A stretch of 59,522 nt of DNA, from NCBI GenBank assembly GCA_040878005.1, contig JBBDMW010000054.1, positions 1 through 59,522 on the forward strand. Direction: 5' to 3'. Positions 27,723 through 36,327 of this stretch are shown in pieces. Under the pieces are notes generated by a model. It was not told the DNA's origin. It did no database searches and saw only the letters and a program-made list of their open reading frames with translations. The stretch comes from JBBDMW01 sp040878005. Lineage in GTDB: Bacteria; Chloroflexota; Dehalococcoidia; Lucifugimonadales; Lucifugimonadaceae. How positions within the stretch are numbered: the stretch's first letter is position 1; every line of letters starts with the position of its first letter. The translations under genes and the position numbers were made by a program.

Positions 27723-28697
27723 TCACGGCAGCTGTCTCTCGTACCAGTCGATCTCGCTGACCTTCTCGAATCCCAGCTTTCGATACAGGTACACGGCTGC
27801 ACGGTTGCTTGAGTCAACGTCTAGCGCCACGCTTGTCACGTTCCTGCTGACCAGGTGGGCTATACCCGCTATGACGATTGGGCCTGACAAGCGCCGCCTG
27901 CGCCAGTCCGGGTGAATGCCGGTCATGTGTATACGGCCGGTGCGTCTGCCATCAGCCTGGTTCTCTATCCGGGTCCAGTTGTAGCCCACCGCTTTGCCCT
28001 CCGCATTCTCAAGAATGAGGATTCCTCCTGGCTCTATACCCGGCAGGGCAAGCTGCGCCTTTGTCTCATCCAGCGTGTTGGGAGAGTAGCCCCAACTGCC
28101 GGTGAATACTGCATTCTGCAACGTGTTGAGCAGCGCTTCGTCTTCGCCGGCGCGAAATGACCTGATCGAGTACCCGGCTGGCAGTTTCGGTGGCTGGTAT
28201 GCGACGTTGTCCGGATTTTCCAGTGTCATGCGCCAGTACCTGTGCAGGTGCCTGAACCTGTGGTTCCGGAGCAGCGGCTTGTACTTCTCCTGTCTTTGCC
28301 TGAGCGCGACGTGGGCTGCTGCTGCACCCAGTTCAACGGCCCTGGCAACAGCACGCTCCAGGAGAGGGCCGCCGTTGTTCGTATCGACAGCGGCCGTGTC
28401 CAGCCCAATGCCTATCACTGCCCGGCCTATGTTGATCTCAGGCTCAACGATGGCATAGCCAGTCAGGCGTTCGTTCTGTTGGAGGATGAAAAGGTCCTGG
28501 ACGGGATCTGCCCGGAGCTTTTCCAACTCCACGGCCAGTGCAGAAGGCTCCTTCTGCCAGTCACGATGTGCGTGCGGGCCAACCTGGCGCAAGAGGTCTG
28601 CGAGGATATCAAGGTCAGCCCACTGGAACGGGCGTACCTGCCGGGAATCAGTGCTGACATCTTCGCCAGCGGACGTGGGTTTGCGTCGGTTAGTCAA
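27723..28697 (-). CDS. Tandem GNAT N-acetyltransferase
   Basis: Protein of 324 residues with two GNAT domains. The N-terminal one (about 20-165) is divergent. The C-terminal one (about 170-320) has the acetyl-CoA pyrophosphate loop region GIHPDWRRRRLSGPIVI and the closing motif NRAAVYLYRKLGFEKV. Two-domain GNATs of this size include mycothiol synthase MshD and many of unknown substrate. Start TTG 28697 without a strong ribosome-binding site; the first about 20 residues may not belong. It is divergent from the T-box-controlled ilv operon. Confidence 0.82.
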   Translation of the reverse strand: MTNRRKPTSAGEDVSTDSRQVRPFQWADLDILADLLRQVGPHAHRDWQKEPSALAVELEKLRADPVQDLFILQQNERLTGYAIVEPEINIGRAVIGIGLDTAAVDTNNGGPLLERAVARAVELGAAAAHVALRQRQEKYKPLLRNHRFRHLHRYWRMTLENPDNVAYQPPKLPAGYSIRSFRAGEDEALLNTLQNAVFTGSWGYSPNTLDETKAQLALPGIEPGGILILENAEGKAVGYNWTRIENQADGRRTGRIHMTGIHPDWRRRRLSGPIVIAGIAHLVSRNVTSVALDVDSSNRAAVYLYRKLGFEKVSEIDWYERQLP

Positions 28698-28825
28698 ATT
28701 CTTGTGGTGATGTGCATGGTGAGGAAGGGCTTCAACGGGCCGAGTCTAGCAAAGGGGCAGGTTACGTGTGCATGCAAACCCGTCATGCCGGAGGTCCGGC
28801 AGGCATTTGCCAGGGTCCGGTTGCA

Positions 28826-28855
28826 TTGACCATTGTTACGAATTACTGCTAATCT
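28826..28855 (+). promoter_or_regulatory. Promoter of the ilv-leu operon
   Basis: TTGACC (28826-28831), 18-base spacer, TAATCT (28850-28855). Transcription would start near 28862, directly in front of the T-box stem I. Confidence 0.6.
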
Positions 28856-28870
28856 GATTAATTACACGCT

Positions 28871-29139
28871 GTGATTGGGAGTAGTACCGAAGCGGCGGGC
28901 CGAGAGAGCCGGTGGTTGGTGTGAACCGGTGCCGCAGCCGAACGGGAACTCGCCCCGGAGCGGTCTTCCTGAACCTGGTTGAGCCTCATTAGGGAAGAAC
29001 GTGTGACCACGTTACGGTTGAGAGCGGTCCGCGCCTCCCGTCAGTATACGGCCTGGATACAGGTTAACCGGGGAGCGCAGACAACAAAGGTGGTACCGCG
29101 GGACACAGAGTCTCGTCCTTTGAGGGACGGGACTTTTTT
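28871..29139 (+). ncRNA. T-box riboswitch (leucine, CUC specifier) before ilvB
   Basis: The conserved T-box sequence AAGGTGGTACCGCG is at 29087-29100. Stem I begins at GGGAGTAGTACCGA (28877-28890). Its apical part contains AGAGAGCCGGTGGTTGGTGTG (28904-28923), closely matching the stem I apex of known T-boxes. The specifier loop region reads GGGAACTCGCC; the triplet CTC at 28949-28951 sits where the codon should be, so uncharged tRNA-Leu(GAG) is the likely ligand. The antiterminator bulge would pair with tRNA NCCA through TGGT at 29091-29094. The downstream terminator is at 29110-29139. When leucyl-tRNA is short, the terminator is prevented and ilvBNC-leuA is transcribed. Confidence 0.93.
29110..29139 (+). 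terminator. T-box terminator
   Basis: GTCTCGTCC (29110-29118) pairs with GGACGGGAC (29125-29133) with one G-T wobble, followed by seven T. It is mutually exclusive with the antiterminator that uses ACCGCGG. Confidence 0.88.
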
Positions 29140-29202
29140 ATTTGCGCGGTATTTGTCTGGCGAAACTATGGGTTTCGCAAGTCACGTAAGGATGAGGGTG
29201 AG

Positions 29203-30885
29203 ATGGGCAAGCAACTGACCGGTGGCCAGATCGTCTGCGAGAGCCTCATACGTGAGGGCGTAGACGTCGTATTCGGCCTGCCCGGCGGCGCAATACTGCC
29301 TCTCTACGGAACACTCTCGCAGTATCCCGCTCTGCGTCACATCCTGGTGCGCCACGAGCAGGGCGCTGCTCACGCCGCAGACGGCTATGCGCGCGTGACC
29401 GGCAGGGTTGGGGTTGCGTTTGCCACTTCCGGCCCCGGCGCCACCAACCTGATTACTGGACTGGCGACTGCCATGATGGACTCCGTGCCCGTCGTGGCCA
29501 TAACGGGCCAGGTGGGGCGCAGCGCGATCGGCACGGACGCCTTCCAGGAAACCGATATCACAGGCGCGACGCTGCCAGTGACCAAGCACAACTACCTGGT
29601 CATGAACGCCGCTGACATAGCAACGACCATCAAAGAGGCGTTTCACATCGCTCGCACGGGCCGCCCGGGTCCGGTGCTGATAGACATCCCAAGGGACGTC
29701 TTCCAGGAAATGGCTGACTTCGAGTATCCAGAGACGGTCAACCTGCCCGGGTACAGGGTCCCCACGGTTGCGCCTGACGAGCAGGTGGCGGCCGCTGCGA
29801 AGCTCATCAATGAAGCAAAACGTCCTGCGATCCTGGCAGGTCATGGCGTGATCATCTCCCGCGCTTTCGATGAGTTGAGGGAACTGGCTGAAAAAGCTCA
29901 GATACCGGTTGTCACCACGCTGCTGGGCATAAGCGGCTTTCCAGAGAACCACGTCCTGAGCGTGGGATTCCCCGGCATGCACGGCATGGCCTATGCCAGC
30001 CTGACACTGGACGAGTCCGATCTGCTGATCGCCATAGGCAGCCGCTTCGATGACCGCATCGTAGGTGATGCCAAGCGGTTCGCGGCGCGGTCTAAGAAGA
30101 TTCACATTGACATCGACCCGGCGGAGATCAACAAGACGGTCCAGGTTGACGCTCCGGTGATAGGCAATATCAAAGATGTCCTTGGCCAATTGAACCCAAT
30201 CGTGAACCGCACTACTCATGAGGACTGGCTGCGGCGCGTGGAACACCTGAAGGCAGAGCACCCTTCGCTCCGCATTCGTGAGACTGACGCTCTGCTGGGC
30301 CAGCACGTGGTCCGCGGCCTCTCGCAGGCCACGAAGGGAAGCGCCATAGTTGTGACCGGCGTTGGCCAGCACCAGATGTGGGCAGCGCAGCATTATGAGT
30401 TCACCCAGCCCAATTCGTGGCTCAGTTCTGGTGGGCTGGGCACCATGGGTTACGAGGTGCCTGCGGCAATGGGTGCACAGGTTGGCGCTCCGGGCAGGCT
30501 GGTCTGGTCCGTCTGTGGAGACGGCGGCTTCCAGATGACAATGTCAGAACTGGCCACCGTGGCAGAGAACCGGCTGCCCGTGAAGTACGCCATCCTCAAC
30601 AACAATCACCTTGGCATGATCACGCAGTGGCAGGACCTGTTCTACAACCAGGACCACCAGGCAGAGACCTATACCGCCAACCCTGACTTCGTGAAGCTCG
30701 CAGATGCGTTCGGCATGAAGGGGATGCGCGTCACCAGGCAGGAAGATGTGATACCAGCCATCGAGGAGGCGAACAACCACCCCGGCCCCGTGATTGTCGA
30801 CTTCGTCATCGAGAAGGTAGACCACGTGTATCCCATGATTCCATCGGGCCAAAGTGTGAACGAGTTACTTGAGGAGCCGCTGTGA
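29203..30885 (+). CDS. ilvB: Acetolactate synthase large subunit
   Basis: Protein of 560 residues, thiamine-diphosphate enzyme making acetolactate or acetohydroxybutyrate, first common step to Val, Leu and Ile. N-terminal pyrimidine-binding domain (GVDVVFGLPGGAILPLY; catalytic Glu in RHEQGAAHAADGYAR), a central domain, and C-terminal pyrophosphate-binding domain with GDGGFQMTMSEL and NNNHLGMITQWQ. FAD-binding residues cannot be judged here. ATG 29203 follows AAGGATGAGGGTGAG. It is the first gene after the T-box and overlaps ilvN by four bases. Confidence 0.97.
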   Translation: MGKQLTGGQIVCESLIREGVDVVFGLPGGAILPLYGTLSQYPALRHILVRHEQGAAHAADGYARVTGRVGVAFATSGPGATNLITGLATAMMDSVPVVAITGQVGRSAIGTDAFQETDITGATLPVTKHNYLVMNAADIATTIKEAFHIARTGRPGPVLIDIPRDVFQEMADFEYPETVNLPGYRVPTVAPDEQVAAAAKLINEAKRPAILAGHGVIISRAFDELRELAEKAQIPVVTTLLGISGFPENHVLSVGFPGMHGMAYASLTLDESDLLIAIGSRFDDRIVGDAKRFAARSKKIHIDIDPAEINKTVQVDAPVIGNIKDVLGQLNPIVNRTTHEDWLRRVEHLKAEHPSLRIRETDALLGQHVVRGLSQATKGSAIVVTGVGQHQMWAAQHYEFTQPNSWLSSGGLGTMGYEVPAAMGAQVGAPGRLVWSVCGDGGFQMTMSELATVAENRLPVKYAILNNNHLGMITQWQDLFYNQDHQAETYTANPDFVKLADAFGMKGMRVTRQEDVIPAIEEANNHPGPVIVDFVIEKVDHVYPMIPSGQSVNELLEEPL

Positions 30886-31481
30886 GCAACGGCAATAACG
30901 GAACCACCAATTCGCGTACCATCACCGCGCTTGTCCAGGACAAGCCGGGCGTCCTGGCGCGAATCTCCAGCCTGTTCCGCAGGCGCGGGTTCAATATCCA
31001 GAGTCTCGCTGTCGGTCACTCCGAGCAGCCCGGGATGTCCCGGATGACGTTTGTTGTGGAAGGGCCGCCGCACATAGTGAGGCACGTAGCCGCTCAACTG
31101 GACAAGCTGATAGATGTTGTGGAAGTGGAAGATATCTCTGAGAGGAACATCGTCTGGCGTGAGCTGGCACTCATAAAGGTCAGGTCTACGCCTGGCACCC
31201 GCAGCGAGATACTCGAGCTGGCAGGGATTTTCAGGGTGAACGTGGTCGACATAGGAGCGGAGAGCCTTACGGTTGAGATCACCGGCGGGCAGGCCAAGAT
31301 AGATTCGCTCATAGAACTGTTGAAGCAGTACGGCGTGAAGGAAGTCATGCGCACGGGCAGGGTAGCCATCATGCGCGGAACGCTATTGCCGGGTGAGCCG
31401 GACGGAGAGTTCCAGACTGACATCGGCCGGAGCGCGGTGGGCGTGACCCCGGCGCCAAATGAGGACTCAGGCAGCGTCTAG
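30882..31481 (+). CDS. ilvN: Acetolactate synthase small (regulatory) subunit
   Basis: Protein of 199 residues, longer than the usual 160-170 because of tails at both ends. N-terminal ACT domain (about 11-85; TITALVQDKPGVLARISSLF, RRGFNIQSLAVG) binds valine and gives feedback to IlvB; C-terminal ALS_ss_C domain (about 88-165; ELALIKVRSTPGTRSEILEL, EVMRTGRVAIMRG). It starts with GTG 30882, overlapping ilvB, which keeps subunit synthesis in step. Confidence 0.95.
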   Translation: MSNGNNGTTNSRTITALVQDKPGVLARISSLFRRRGFNIQSLAVGHSEQPGMSRMTFVVEGPPHIVRHVAAQLDKLIDVVEVEDISERNIVWRELALIKVRSTPGTRSEILELAGIFRVNVVDIGAESLTVEITGGQAKIDSLIELLKQYGVKEVMRTGRVAIMRGTLLPGEPDGEFQTDIGRSAVGVTPAPNEDSGSV

Positions 31482-31571
31482 GCAGGCACGGAAACAGGCA
31501 TTGGCCGGATCCGGCGGGAACTGTCCCCGGCGGATGAACGGCAACAGCACGGATATGTGAGGAAACACAGA

Positions 31572-32570
31572 GTGGCGAAGCTTTACTACGACAAGGACAT
31601 TGATGACTCCCCGTTGAAGGGGAAGACCGTCGCCGTCATTGGCTACGGCAGCCAGGGACACGCCCACGCGCTGAACCTGAAGGACAGCGGGGTCAACGTC
31701 ATAGTCGGCCTGTATGAAGGCAGCCGGAGCAAGGCCAAAGCTGAAGCTGAGGGCCTTGAAGTGGTCAGCAATTCTGAAGCGGCGAAACGTGGCGATGTCA
31801 TTGTTGTGCTGCTGCCGGACACTACTCAGGCGAAGGTGTTCAGGGAAGACATTGAGCCGAACCTGGGGCCCGGCAAGACGCTGCTCTTCGCACACGGCTT
31901 CACCATTCACTACGAGCAGATCGCTCCGCCGGAGAACGTTGACGTGGTGATGATTGCACCCAAGGCGCCCGGTCACCGAGTACGCCGTGTATTTGAGATG
32001 GGCCTCGGCGTGCCGTGCCTGGTCGCCGTTCACCAGGACGCCAGCGGCAAGGCGCACGACATAGCCCTCGCATACGGCAAGGGCATCGGCGGTGGGCGAG
32101 CCGGCATCCTGGAGACCACCTTCAAGGAGGAGACGGAGACCGACCTCTTTGGCGAGCAGGCGGTGCTATGCGGCGGTGTGACCTCGCTTATCAAGGCTGG
32201 ATACGAGGTCCTTACAGAGGCCGGGTACCAGCCTGAGTCCGCATATTTCGAGGTTCTGCACGAGTTGAAACTCATCGTGGACCTGATCTACCAGGGCGGA
32301 CTCGGGTACATGCGTTACTCCGTCAGCGAAACCGCTGAGTACGGGGACTACAGCAGGGGCCCGGCCATCATCGACGAGCGTGTAAAGGACAACATGCGGA
32401 AGGTCCTTAAACAGATCCAGTCCGGCGAATTTGCCAGGGAGTGGATTGCTGAAAACGATGAAGGCCTCCACCGGTTCAAGCGTCTCCGCAAGGAGAACGA
32501 GGAGCACCCGATAGAAGACATCGGCAAGGAGCTCCGGGACATGATGCCGTGGCTGGAGGCCACTACCTAA
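31572..32570 (+). CDS. ilvC: Ketol-acid reductoisomerase, class I
   Basis: Protein of 332 residues, the class I length. Converts acetolactate or acetohydroxybutyrate to dihydroxy acids using NAD(P)H and magnesium. Motifs: GKTVAVIGYGSQGHAHALNL (dinucleotide-binding, about 18-37), the cofactor loop VGLYEGSRSKAKAEAEG with Ser/Arg that favour NADPH, VDVVMIAPKAPGHRVRR, and the metal-binding Glu/Asp of the helical C-terminal domain (FKEETETDLFGEQAVLCGG). The start chosen is GTG 31572 with AGGA eight bases upstream; a GTG 15 bases earlier is also open. Confidence 0.96.
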   Translation: MAKLYYDKDIDDSPLKGKTVAVIGYGSQGHAHALNLKDSGVNVIVGLYEGSRSKAKAEAEGLEVVSNSEAAKRGDVIVVLLPDTTQAKVFREDIEPNLGPGKTLLFAHGFTIHYEQIAPPENVDVVMIAPKAPGHRVRRVFEMGLGVPCLVAVHQDASGKAHDIALAYGKGIGGGRAGILETTFKEETETDLFGEQAVLCGGVTSLIKAGYEVLTEAGYQPESAYFEVLHELKLIVDLIYQGGLGYMRYSVSETAEYGDYSRGPAIIDERVKDNMRKVLKQIQSGEFAREWIAENDEGLHRFKRLRKENEEHPIEDIGKELRDMMPWLEATT

Positions 32571-32583
32571 CAGCCGTCCGCCG

Positions 32584-32593
32584 NNNNNNNNNN
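32584..32593. other. Assembly gap (10 N)
   Basis: Ten undetermined bases between ilvC and leuA. A short leader element could be hidden here. Confidence 0.99.
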
Positions 32594-32602
32594 GGAAGTG
32601 AA

Positions 32603-34174
32603 ATGGCGCCAAACAAGATAGACGTAGGTGACAGGGTAATAATCTTCGACACCACACTGCGCGACGGCGAGCAGTCTGCCGGCGCGGGCCTGACGGTGGA
32701 AGAGAAGCTCCGGATCGCGCGCCAGCTCGCACTCCTGGGTGTGGACGTCATAGAGGCCGGGTTTGCTGCAAGCTCGCCCGGCGACATGGAAGCCGTCCAG
32801 CGGATCTCACGAGAGATCAAGGGGCCGGTTATTACGTCGCTGGCCCGCGCTGTACCGGGTGACATAGACGCAGCTGCCAGGGCAGTGGAAGATGCGGAAC
32901 ACCCGCGGATTCACACGTTCCTGTCCGCGTCAGAGATACACCTCCTGCATCAGATGAGGCGTGACCGCGAGACGATCATGAACATGGCAGTCGAGGCCGT
33001 GCGGCGCGCCAAGACTCACGTGGATGACGTTGAGTTCTCGCCGATGGACGCCAGCCGCACCGATCCACAGTACCTGTACGCCATGCTGAAGGCTGTGATC
33101 GATGCCGGGGCCACAACCGTAAACATACCGGACACAGTAGGCTACGCCACGCCTGAGGAGTTCGGCGCGCTCATCAAGAGCATCTTTGAGAACGTGCCGA
33201 ATATCGACAAGGCAGTGGTAAGCGTGCACTGCCACAACGACCTGGGCCTGGCTGCTGCCAATAGCCTGGCGGCTGTGGAGAATGGCGCACGCCAGGTTGA
33301 AGGCTGCATCAATGGCCTCGGTGAGCGAGCCGGAAACGCCTCACTCGAAGAGGTCATCATGTCGCTGGAGACCCGTCGTGACCACTTTGGCGTCAGGACC
33401 GGCATCAATACCAAGGAGATTGGGCCGTCCAGCCGCATGGTCAGCGCGATATTCGGTTTTCCGATCCAGTACAACAAGGCAATCGTGGGCCAAAACGCCT
33501 TCAGGCACTCCTCTGGAATTCACCAGGACGGGTACCTGAAGGACCGGACGACGTTCGAGATCATGGAGCCGGAATCCGTTGGCTGGCGCGGTGAGGCGCT
33601 GGTGCTGGGCAAGCTGAGCGGTCGAGCCGGCCTGCGCGCCCGCCTCAGTGAGTTGGGCTACAAGCTGACGGACCAGGAACTGGGCGAGGTGTTCGCCGCG
33701 TTCAAGAGCCTTGCCGACCACAAGCGCGAGGTCACAGACCGTGACCTGGAAGCGCTGATGTCCGAGCAGCACCGCATGGTGGACACTCGGCGGCAGTACC
33801 GGGTCGAGAAGGTGCACGTGGTCTGCGGCAACGACACCACGCCTGAGGCCACGGTGACGCTGGAGTGTCCGGATGGCGCGGTAAAGACGAAGACCGCCAA
33901 CGGGACTGGCCCGGTGGATGCCGTGTGCAAGGCCATAGACGGACTTATAGACACGAAAGTAGAACTGACAGAGTTTGCCGTCAGCTCTGTGACGGAGGGA
34001 ATAGACGCCCTGGGCGAGGTCACCATACGGGTGGAACGGAACGGCGCCGTATATGCCGGGCGCGGCAGCTCGACAGACATCATAGTGGCCTCCGCCAAGG
34101 CTTACGTGAACGCCATCAACAGGCTCATAACCATAGGTACCCAGGATGCCCCGGAAGTGGCCGGGGCCCGATAG
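32603..34174 (+). CDS. leuA: 2-isopropylmalate synthase
   Basis: Protein of 523 residues. Condenses 2-oxoisovalerate with acetyl-CoA, first committed step to leucine. TIM barrel with FDTTLRDGEQSAGAGLT (about 12-28) and the metal motif SVHCHNDLGLAAANSL (about 208), then subdomains and a C-terminal LeuA allosteric domain (about 395-515), where leucine feeds back. ATG 32603 has GGAAG close upstream. It is last of the T-box-led block ilvBNC-leuA and is followed by a long perfect hairpin. Confidence 0.96.
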   Translation: MAPNKIDVGDRVIIFDTTLRDGEQSAGAGLTVEEKLRIARQLALLGVDVIEAGFAASSPGDMEAVQRISREIKGPVITSLARAVPGDIDAAARAVEDAEHPRIHTFLSASEIHLLHQMRRDRETIMNMAVEAVRRAKTHVDDVEFSPMDASRTDPQYLYAMLKAVIDAGATTVNIPDTVGYATPEEFGALIKSIFENVPNIDKAVVSVHCHNDLGLAAANSLAAVENGARQVEGCINGLGERAGNASLEEVIMSLETRRDHFGVRTGINTKEIGPSSRMVSAIFGFPIQYNKAIVGQNAFRHSSGIHQDGYLKDRTTFEIMEPESVGWRGEALVLGKLSGRAGLRARLSELGYKLTDQELGEVFAAFKSLADHKREVTDRDLEALMSEQHRMVDTRRQYRVEKVHVVCGNDTTPEATVTLECPDGAVKTKTANGTGPVDAVCKAIDGLIDTKVELTEFAVSSVTEGIDALGEVTIRVERNGAVYAGRGSSTDIIVASAKAYVNAINRLITIGTQDAPEVAGAR

Positions 34175-34222
34175 GCGGAGCCGGTGCCAAAATCGGAACG
34201 TGAAGTAGTGGCGCTGAATTTG

Positions 34223-34266
34223 CACTCGCCTGCCCGGACGATTTCTTAGATCCGGGCAGGCGAGTG
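34223..34266 (+). terminator. Perfect 16-bp inverted repeat after leuA
   Basis: CACTCGCCTGCCCGGA (34223-34238) and TCCGGGCAGGCGAGTG (34251-34266) pair without mismatch around a 12-base loop. There is no T-run, so it is either a weak or Rho-assisted terminator or an RNA-stabilising 3' hairpin. Confidence 0.55.
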
Positions 34267-34291
34267 AGCGAACGTAGGGTGGAGGGTGGCA

Positions 34292-34624
34292 ATGGCCAGG
34301 CCTGGTGCGAGGAATGATGGCAGTGTCATGGAAGCCACGTTCTGGATGATCGCGCTTTCTGTGCTGCTGTTTTGGCTTCCAATGTTCGGCGGCCTGATAG
34401 CAGGGTTCTTCGGTGGACGCAGGGCCGGTGGAATGGGCAGCGCCATGATGGCGGCCATTCTTCCAGCCATCCTGCTGGGGCTCATAGTGTTCCTCGTGGC
34501 GAGCGCTTTCGGGACGCTGCCCGTGGTAGGGGCCATAGCAGGCGCTGTGGTATTCCTGGTGGTGTTGATCCAGGTCATACCGCTGTTGGCCGGAGCGATC
34601 CTGGGAGCGGCTGCAAGGTTCTAA
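34292..34624 (+). CDS. Small hydrophobic membrane protein
   Basis: About 110 residues with three hydrophobic stretches (MIALSVLLFWLPMFGGLIAGFF, AAILPAILLGLIVFLVAS, VVGAIAGAVVFLVVLIQVIPLLAGAI) separated by Gly-rich turns; a GGRRAGG loop follows the first helix. No family recognised with confidence. ATG 34292 has GGAGGG upstream; ATG 34328 is an alternative. It lies between leuA and leuC. Confidence 0.6.
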   Translation: MARPGARNDGSVMEATFWMIALSVLLFWLPMFGGLIAGFFGGRRAGGMGSAMMAAILPAILLGLIVFLVASAFGTLPVVGAIAGAVVFLVVLIQVIPLLAGAILGAAARF

Positions 34625-34748
34625 GGGTCCGGCGGCCAGGGGACAAAACTTCGCCATGGAGGCACCGCACCGGCTCATGCGCCGGGCATGTTGCCACAGG
34701 TGAACGTTGCGGTTTGATGGCGATTGTTTACGTGGGCGGTATTATCTA

Positions 34749-34836
34749 GTGCATTCGTTGCCGTTTGAGGCGGAACCACTGCACGGGATGCGACAGGCAT
34801 CCATTGCGTGACAACCGGCCTGTCCGGTTTTTTAGT
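34749..34836 (+). promoter_or_regulatory. leuC leader with hairpin and intrinsic terminator
   Basis: A hairpin GGATGC-GACAG-GCATCC (about 34787-34803) is followed by a terminator, ACCGG-CCTGT-CCGGT then six T (about 34814-34834). Both lie 80 bases before the leuC start. An open frame of 20 codons (GTG 34749 to TGA 34809-34811) runs into the terminator. TATTAT at 34739-34744 may be the -10 box. Whether this is an attenuator or ends the upstream transcript is open. Confidence 0.5.
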
Positions 34837-34917
34837 ACGAGGTTTTACACGTATCCACAGGAGATGCGTGACGTTTGTGGAATTCGACTGTTTTACGAGG
34901 GCGACCGGGAGGCCAAA

Positions 34918-36327
34918 GTGCCCAAGACGTTATTTGAGAAGATTTGGGAGCAGCACGTGGTGGCTGAGCCGGAAGATCAGCCTGCGCTCATTTATATAGA
35001 TCTGCACCTGGTGCATGAGGTGACATCACCCCAGGCGTTTGAAGGGATCAGGCTCAGCAACCGCAAAGTACGGCGGCCTGACCTCACCATTTCCACAGTG
35101 GACCACAACGTGCCCACTGACCACACGCGCTCAGAGGTCATCAAGGACGAGATTGCCCGCAAGCAGGTTGAGGCCCTCCGCAAGAACTGCAAGGACTTCG
35201 GCATTCCGCTGTATGACATCGACAGCACCCGGCAGGGCATTGTCCACGTCATTGGCCCGGAGCTTGGCTACACTCAGCCAGGCATGACCATAGTCTGCGG
35301 TGATAGCCACACTTCCACCCACGGCGCTTTTGGGGCCCTGGCGTTCGGCATTGGCACCTCTGAGGTTGAGCATGTGCTGGCAACCCAGACGCTGAGACAA
35401 CGCAGGCCGAAGACCATGGAAGTGCGCTACGTGGGCGAGTTGCCACACGGTGTGGGCGGGAAGGACATGATCCTGGCGACCATAGGTCAGATAGGCGTGG
35501 CGGGCGGCACCGGTCACGTGATCGAGTACACCGGTGAGGCTATTCGATCGCTGAACATGGAAGGCCGCATGACCATCTGCAACATGAGCATCGAGGGTGG
35601 TGCGCGTGCTGGGATGATTGCGCCTGATGACACCACCTTCGAGTGGCTCAGGGGCCGCCCGTATGTGCCGAAGGGTCGTGAGTACGATGAAGCCGTGGAG
35701 CGCTGGAGGGAGTTGGCCACGGACGAGGGCGCAGAGTATGACGCGCTGGTGGAGATCGACTGCACCAAGCTTGAGCCGTACGTAAGCTGGGGCACCAATC
35801 CCGGACAGGTAGCTCCGATCACCGGCGCAGTGCCTGACCCTGCCGACTTCGAAGACCCCGCAGAGCAGTCCAATGCAGCTCATTCGCTGAAGTACATGGA
35901 CCTCAAAGCCGGGACCGCCATTGAAGGCATAAAGATCGACCGAGTGTTCATAGGCTCGTGCACCAACGCCAGGCTTGAGGATCTGCGGGCTGCGGCCAGG
36001 GTGGTGAAGGGCCGCAAGGTGGCATCGACCGTTCGAGCCATGGTTGTGCCAGGCTCCACGACGGTTAAGCTGCAGGCTGAAAAAGAAGGCTTGGACGATG
36101 TGTTCAAGGACGCCGGTTTTGAATGGCGTGAAGCCGGCTGCTCAATGTGCCTGGGCATGAATCCTGACATACTGACGCCGGGCGAGCGTTGTGCCTCCAC
36201 CTCAAACCGAAACTTTGAGGGGCGGCAGGGTAAGGGCGGGCGTACCCACCTGGTGAGCCCGCAAATGGCCGCCGCAGCGGGTATCGCCGGTCATTTCGTC
36301 GACATCAGGGACTGGGACATCGACTAG
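34918..36327 (+). CDS. leuC: 3-isopropylmalate dehydratase large subunit
   Basis: Protein of 469 residues, aconitase family. Isomerises 2- to 3-isopropylmalate with LeuD. Motifs: TVDHNVPTDH (about 60), GDSHTSTHGAFGALAFGIGTSEVEHVLAT, IGSCTNARLEDL (first cluster Cys), and CSMCLGMNPD (the other two Cys of the 4Fe-4S cluster). The start chosen is GTG 34918 (MPKTLFEKIWEQH) with GGGAGG seven bases upstream; the longer frame from 34765 would include the terminator and is not used. It overlaps the next gene by one base. Confidence 0.95.
   Translation: MPKTLFEKIWEQHVVAEPEDQPALIYIDLHLVHEVTSPQAFEGIRLSNRKVRRPDLTISTVDHNVPTDHTRSEVIKDEIARKQVEALRKNCKDFGIPLYDIDSTRQGIVHVIGPELGYTQPGMTIVCGDSHTSTHGAFGALAFGIGTSEVEHVLATQTLRQRRPKTMEVRYVGELPHGVGGKDMILATIGQIGVAGGTGHVIEYTGEAIRSLNMEGRMTICNMSIEGGARAGMIAPDDTTFEWLRGRPYVPKGREYDEAVERWRELATDEGAEYDALVEIDCTKLEPYVSWGTNPGQVAPITGAVPDPADFEDPAEQSNAAHSLKYMDLKAGTAIEGIKIDRVFIGSCTNARLEDLRAAARVVKGRKVASTVRAMVVPGSTTVKLQAEKEGLDDVFKDAGFEWREAGCSMCLGMNPDILTPGERCASTSNRNFEGRQGKGGRTHLVSPQMAAAAGIAGHFVDIRDWDID

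Noticed and set aside
33341..34678. Long minus-strand open frame antisense to leuA
   Set aside because: Composition is His/Arg/Gly-rich without any domain, mirroring a well-supported gene on the other strand.
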